A stretch of DNA of 64,000 nucleotides, from the NCBI RefSeq assembly GCF_028554725.1, contig NC_071667.1, positions 32,197,501 through 32,261,500 of the forward strand, given 5' to 3'. Position numbers and translations under genes: made by a program. Each line of letters opens with the position of its first letter. The first letter of the stretch is position 1. Below are positions 58,745 to 64,000 of the stretch, piece after piece. The notes under the pieces are model-generated. The model was given only the letters and a program-made list of their open reading frames with translations. It was not told where the DNA came from and ran no database searches. The stretch comes from Zeugodacus cucurbitae (lineage: Eukaryota > Arthropoda > Insecta > Diptera > Tephritidae).

Positions 58745-59080
58745 ACATAAATGTATCCTATGTTACTCAGGGTGAATGTAGATTTGAAATGGTGAAAGAA
58801 TTTTTGAATCGGCACAGTAGTTTTCGAGTGTATTCAATACAAACATACCTACAAATCTTACCTCTTTATAATAGTAGTATAATTAAATGTAGCCTATGTT
58901 ACTCAGGGTGAATGTAGATTTCCAATGGCGAAAGACTTTTTGAATCGGCACTGTAGTTTTCGAGTGTATTCAATACAAACATACCTACAAATCTTACCTC
59001 TTTATAATAGTAGTATAGATAAATGTAGCCTATGTTACTGAGGGTGAATGTAGATTTCTTACCTCTTTATAATAGCAGTA
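58745..59080 (+). repeat. Minisatellite C, fourth part
   Basis: About 2.5 units. The last bases before the Tigger copy match those at 52,200-52,262, including the same insertion register. Confidence 0.8.
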
Positions 59081-60002
59081 AAGTAAAAGCTCCTTATTCG
59101 CGCTTCCTTTATTCGCGTTTTCACTATTCGCGGATTAAAAAAATGAGACCCAATTTCTATATTCGCGACTAAATTTTTTTTATTCGCGGATCTAATAAGT
59201 ACATACATAATAATAAAATTATTCCAATAGGTATCCAACCCAATATTCTTGTCAAATGGACTAATAAAAAAGTAAAATAGATCTTATTACAAGAAAATGT
59301 TAAATATTCCACTATTTTCGCAATATTTTTGAACTTTTGGTAATATTTCCATATAGAAGGGGTTCACATGGAACTGAACTCTTGTTCTTACCCATTTTTT
59401 AGAAAACTTTCAAAAAACACTTTAAATTAAATGAAACCAATAAACTCTTCACTTTTTTAATATTTCTTTTTACACAGATCGTGATTGCTAAGGTTTCGTT
59501 ACATTGGCTTAATTATATGAGCATACCCGACTAGATCACCTGCGAATTTATTTTAATTTTTTCGCCAACCACGATACTTATTTCTTATTTTTAAATCGGG
59601 AATGGAATAGGACGAGATGGGTTCGAACAGATAGAATGAAGTGACATTGAGGAATTGCTTGAATCGCAAGATGAAGATTTGACTGAAACCGACTTGGAGG
59701 AAATGTTAAATTCACAACCTATTGAAAAAGAGGCTTCAACAAGCACTGGAAACGTGACATTCAATTTGAAAAATCTTTGTGAAGGTTTAAAAATGGCAAA
59801 TGAGCTTTGCGATTTCTTTATGAACATTGATCCGTGTATGGAACGAAGTCTAATTTTTAAGAGACAAATTGCTAATGCGACTGTCTGAATTGATGGAGCT
59901 TTTGAAAACTGCTAAGCAAGATAAAATTACAAAATTATTCAAACCATTGCCTAAGCCTTAAGATAATTAATTAAAATGTTCAAAAACTTCAATTAAATCA
60001 TT
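59081..60002 (+). mobile_element. Tigger/pogo-like element B3, right end missing
   Basis: Left 920 bp nearly identical to B2, with the same C-terminal transposase frame (59,655-59,888) and the same stop. Family A enters at the same T-run, but the far end of Tigger never resumes; instead the DNA runs into the large inverted-repeat arm. Confidence 0.8.
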
Positions 60003-61434
60003 TTTATACACTCGCAACACAAGTTGCTAAGTGAGTATTATAGTTTTGTTCACATAACGGTTGTTTGTAAGTCCTAAAACTAAACGAGTTAGATATAAGG
60101 TTATATATACCAAAGTGATCAGGGTGACGAGTAAAGTTCAAATCCGGATGTCTGTCTGTCGCCCGTGGAAGCTGTAACTTGAGTAAAAATTTAAATATCT
60201 TAATGAAACTTGGAACACGTGTTCCTTGGCACCATAAGAAGCTTAAGTTCGAAGATGGTCGGAATCGGACCACTTCCACGCCCACAAAATGGCGATAACC
60301 GAAAACACATAAAGAGCTATAACTAAGCCATAAATTAATCTATGGAAATAAAATTTGGTATAAAAGATCGAACTATGAAGGGGCATATTTGGATGTAATT
60401 TTTTTGGGGAAGTGGGCGTGGCCCCGCCTCCAAATAGGTTTTTTGTACATATATCGCAGACCAATAGAGCTATATAAACCAAACTTTCTGCAATCGTTTT
60501 TTTAGCCACTTCTTAATACAGTCCAAAAATGAAATAAATCAAATAATAACCACGCCCACCTCCCATACAAAGGTTAGGTTGAAAATTACTAAAAGTGCGT
60601 TACTCACTAACGAGAAACGTCAGAAACACCAAATTTCACATAAGAAATGGCAGAAGGAAGCTGCACTGAGATTTTTTTACAAAATGGAAAATGGGTGTGG
60701 CGTCGCCCACTTATGGGTAAAAAACCTCAAGAACTACTCGACAGATTTCAATGAAATTCGGTATATAATATTTTCTTGACACCCTGATGACACGTGTGAA
60801 AAATGGACGAAATTGGTTCACAACCACGACAACTTCCCATATAACTCATTTTTGAATTTCATCTTATTCCTTCACTTTATAATATATACATTAGGAACCA
60901 ATGAAGATCGCGAAATAAAACTTTACACAAACACTGTATATGATCTGTTGCATCACTTGTGAAAAAATTGTCAAAATCGAACAATGACTTTTCAAGGCCC
61001 CTGATATCGAACATGAAGAACTCAGTGCCTAAGGGTAATTTTTCCCCGAAAATATACTTAGGTAAATCCCTCAGATATTTTAATGTAATTCATTCCCTCT
61101 GAATTTTTTTCTTATAACAGTTTCTCTCTGTACCTGAAATGGTAAAAATCGGGTCATAACTTCCCCCAGATCCCATATACCTAATTATAAGTAATATTAA
61201 ATTAAGTGAGCGTATAGTCTTTGATACATTGTATCTTGGTGGAGAAAACTAGTGAAATCGGTTTAGGAATTACCTCAGTCCCCATATACTATTTATGATG
61301 ATTTTCGTTATTCTGTTGAACTTTATACCCAATATATGGGTCGAATTATGTTATCTTCATAAAATTACATCAATAAATTGCGAGAGTATAAAATGTTCGG
61401 TTACACCCGAACTTAGCCCTTCCTTACTTGTTTT
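60003..61434 (+). repeat. Family A copy A-14, chimeric
   Basis: The first about 550 bp resembles A-12, the rest resembles A-2 in reverse. The switch near 60,550-60,600 coincides with the inner edge of the right inverted-repeat arm. The 3' block is intact, with hairpin arms near 61,399 and terminal CTTACTTG. Confidence 0.75.
61341..61352 (-). other. Empty target site of RTE R-2
   Basis: Single copy of AACATAATTCGA (minus strand), which is duplicated around the RTE in the left arm. Confidence 0.85.
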
Positions 61435-61999
61435 AATATATATTACTAATATATAAATAAATGAGTTTATAAAAACTAAAAACAACATGAAAATTGACTT
61501 TTTACTTAACAGAAACAGCGCATAGCTAGATATCCCACCCCTACACACACTACATACACATGTACGTATACATTGACTTTGCGCGACTTGGGTATATTTA
61601 TTTGATCATGTACAACTTTCCTATTTATCCATGGATTTTGTTCGTTGGTAGCTTATTTTTTTATAAAGAAACAGAACTTCATATAAAATTAAAAAAATTA
61701 AAAAATATCTTTTGTTTTAAAATTTTTTTCTTGCCAAAGTTTTTTTTTTCATAAAAAAATTTAAAAACACGAAGTGATTAATCAATTTCTCAGAAATTAT
61801 AAGGCCTATGGAAAAATGGAGTAGACAATATTTTTAGGAAATTTCATTCACTTTTATTTTCTATAATTTGCAGTAAGATTGCTCAACTGGTCAGTGAGAT
61901 ATACATGATTAAATGAAGACACCTTTTTTTTTTGGTCGAATAACGGTAAATTGCAAATATCTCAAAAACGTATCCATAAAAAAAAAAAATATTCGATTT
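61435..61999. other. Mirror of 3831-4395
   Basis: Holds the same unidentified block with TTTGCGCGACTTGG near 61,575. No gene. Confidence 0.5.
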
Positions 62000-63060
62000 T
62001 CGAAATCAGCGAGCTATGGGGTTATATATATATAAATGATCAGGATGACGAGTGGAGTTGAAATCCGGACGTCTGTCCGTCCGTCTGTCCGTGCAAGCGA
62101 TAACTTGAGTAAAAATCGAGCTATCTTAATGAAACTTGGAACACATATTCCTTAGCACTCTGAGTATTGTTGGATTTGGGCGAAATTGGACCATTGCCAC
62201 GGTCACAAAATGGCGAAACCCAAAAACATGTAAAGAGCTGTAACTAAGCCACAAAATAAGCTATGAAGAATCGCACTATGAAGAAGCATATGTGGATGTA
62301 ATATTTTTGGGGAAGTGGGCGTGGTCCCGCCTACTACTAAGTTTTTTGTACATATCTCGTAAACTACTAAAGCTATATCAAGGAAACTTTCTAGAGTCCT
62401 TTCGTTAGGTACTATCTTACACAGTCCAAAAATGGAGAAAATCTGATTATAACCATGCCCACCTCCCATACAAAGGTTATGTTGAAAACTACTAAAAATG
62501 TTGAGATTCGGTAAGGAAAACCACCAGAAACCTTAAATTTCATTATAAAGATGGTAAGAAGAGCTGCATTCCAAATGGTATATAAAAGTTTAAATGGGCG
62601 TGGTTCCGCCCACTTATGGGTCAAAAACAATATCAACGAAACTACTCAACCAATTTCAATGAAATTCGGTTTATAATATCTTCCTATTTCCCCATTGGTA
62701 TGTTATGAAAATAGTCCAAATCGGATCACAACCACGCCTTCTTCCCATATACCAGAACTTTGAAGTCGATCTGAATCGTTTACTTTACAATATATAAAGT
62801 AAGAAGTAGTGAAGATATCGGAACAGTTCTTTGCAAACATACTGCATTTAAAGAGTGGCATAAAAATCGTCGAAATTGGTCCATAAGTTTTCAAGACCCT
62901 ATATATCGGATATGAGGACCTCGGTGCTTCTAACAAATTTTTTACCAAAAATGAGTGAAATAGGGTCATAACTTCACCTCTCTCCCATATACTTAATATA
63001 CCATATATATGCCGAATATGTGAGTTAAGTTGTTTGTTATATTACTAAAATTAAATAAAT
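62000..63060 (+). repeat. Family A copy A-15 (mirror of A-1)
   Basis: GTCY repeats at 62,069-62,091. GC-rich blocks at about 62,196 (changed to CACGGTC), 62,318, 62,455, 62,594 and 62,732. It retains GTGGGCGTGG near 62,317, where the left arm has a deletion. Confidence 0.7.
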
Positions 63061-63465
63061 AATCCAATCCAATTATGTGCAACATTTGATATTCGCATTT
63101 CCCAGATTTGCATATCTTCACCTTGGCACTAGGTGTACATGTTTTGTATGCAGTTAATTGAAACAAGTTTTGGGTACGAAAGCAAATATGTGTATCGTCG
63201 ATAATTATTGCAATATTAGCTTAAATGCATTTCAATTGATTGAGAGATTTGTATTATATGCGAACTATTTCACTGCAACTCAATTGGTTTCGAAAAATGT
63301 ATTAGTTTCATACCGAATTAATTTACACATATTTATATGTATATTGAATTGATTTCTGTTGTGTATCACATAATAAGCTTAAAGAAGTCACTACATTTTA
63401 AGATGATTGGAAACACTTTATGCAGATAATTGAAAATGTGCAATAATAATTTGTAAATATATAAT
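63061..63465. other. Mirror of 2356-2789
   Basis: AT-rich arm sequence without a recognisable gene. Confidence 0.45.
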
Positions 63466-64000
63466 ATAATTGGAGGATGGGATCATGTGTAGAAGTTCAC
63501 GTAAGTGAGGAAAGTTTTTGATTGTCATTCACTTGGGAGTGTCCAGAAACGATTCTTCTCCACATGATTCAAGCAGCTCACGACTTTCGGTTTTAGACCA
63601 AGTATCCTCTGGGTAGCTAACAAACATCCGTTTGAAGGCGAACCCGCTTCTGCGGTTGTGCGTAGGGCTTGGGACCCACCACATAAAAACGGAGTACCAA
63701 TGAAAAATCGAAAAATGAAGCCTCGGATGAGACACCCCCCTTTTGATGACGACCCTTGCAAACGTTTTAAGGATAATGATATAAGGGCATGCACCTGGAA
63801 TGCCCGGACCCTTAATTGGGAAGGTGTCTCTGCCCAGCTGGTTGATGTCCTCATACGACTAACGGCTGACATCACCGCCATCCAAGAAGTGCGATGGACG
63901 GGACAAGGACGGAAGAAGGTGGGTCCTTGTGACATCTACTCCAGCGGCCATATAAAAGAGCGCAAATTTGGTGTTGGATTTGTGGTGGAGAGAGACTCCG
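63466..64000 (+). pseudogene. RTE relic R-9, 5' part, cut by the window edge
   Basis: Mirror of the 5' end of R-1: leader, then KNRKMKPRMRHPPFDDDPC, ACTWNARTLNWEG and QEVRWTGQGRKK of the endonuclease. The frame is open to the end of the window, but the left-arm counterpart shows a frameshift just beyond, so this copy is probably also dead. Confidence 0.85.

Larger units (their letters stand above)
60550..64000. repeat. Right arm of the long inverted repeat
   Basis: Reverse complement of about 1825-6445 without the RTE R-2. The arm is cut by the window end. Inner limit approximate. Confidence 0.8.

Overview
The window is non-coding, repeat-dense insect DNA. Clues are AT-rich sequence, spliced transposon genes, RTE and R1 non-LTR retrotransposons, mariner, Tigger, hAT, PIF/Harbinger and Helitron sequences, and about fifteen copies or fragments of a mini-me/DINE-1-like repeat (called family A here) carrying TA-rich and GTCY-type simple repeats around a conserved core, a layout I know from Diptera. 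A fly, possibly a tephritid, is the best guess. I see no convincing host gene, tRNA or rRNA.

Layout. 1-6.4 kb is the left arm of a long inverted repeat whose right arm is about 60.55-64 kb and runs off the window. It holds an RTE relic, two family A copies and a young 5'-truncated RTE insertion that is absent from the right arm. 6.6-22.5 kb is a three-unit tandem array (about 4.35 kb per unit). Each unit holds a family A pair, a minus-strand relic of a cysteine-rich protein, a divergently oriented zinc-finger relic and a Helitron 3' end. The middle unit is split by an apparently intact 2.8-kb PIF/Harbinger transposon with both of its genes open. 22.5-43 kb is a patchwork of MITEs, RTE pieces, a Tigger derivative, a mariner with a hAT relic inside it, a Helitron with helicase remnants and a deleted mariner, separated by AT-rich DNA I cannot assign. 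43-60 kb is a minisatellite (131-136 bp period) that has been hit repeatedly by an LTR element, an R1 LINE (itself holding a near full-length RTE with a 1009-codon frame), Tigger derivatives carrying family A, a family A copy carrying an RTE, and one unclassified insertion.

The sequence gives unusually good insertion history: target duplications and paralogous empty sites fix the order of several events. The only gene set that looks able to work together is the Harbinger pair (Myb/SANT-like protein plus DDE transposase). The most interesting unexplained items are the divergent two-gene module in the tandem units, the near-regular 135-144 bp alternation of CCACGCCC-type blocks inside family A, and the 60-kb-scale inverted repeat.
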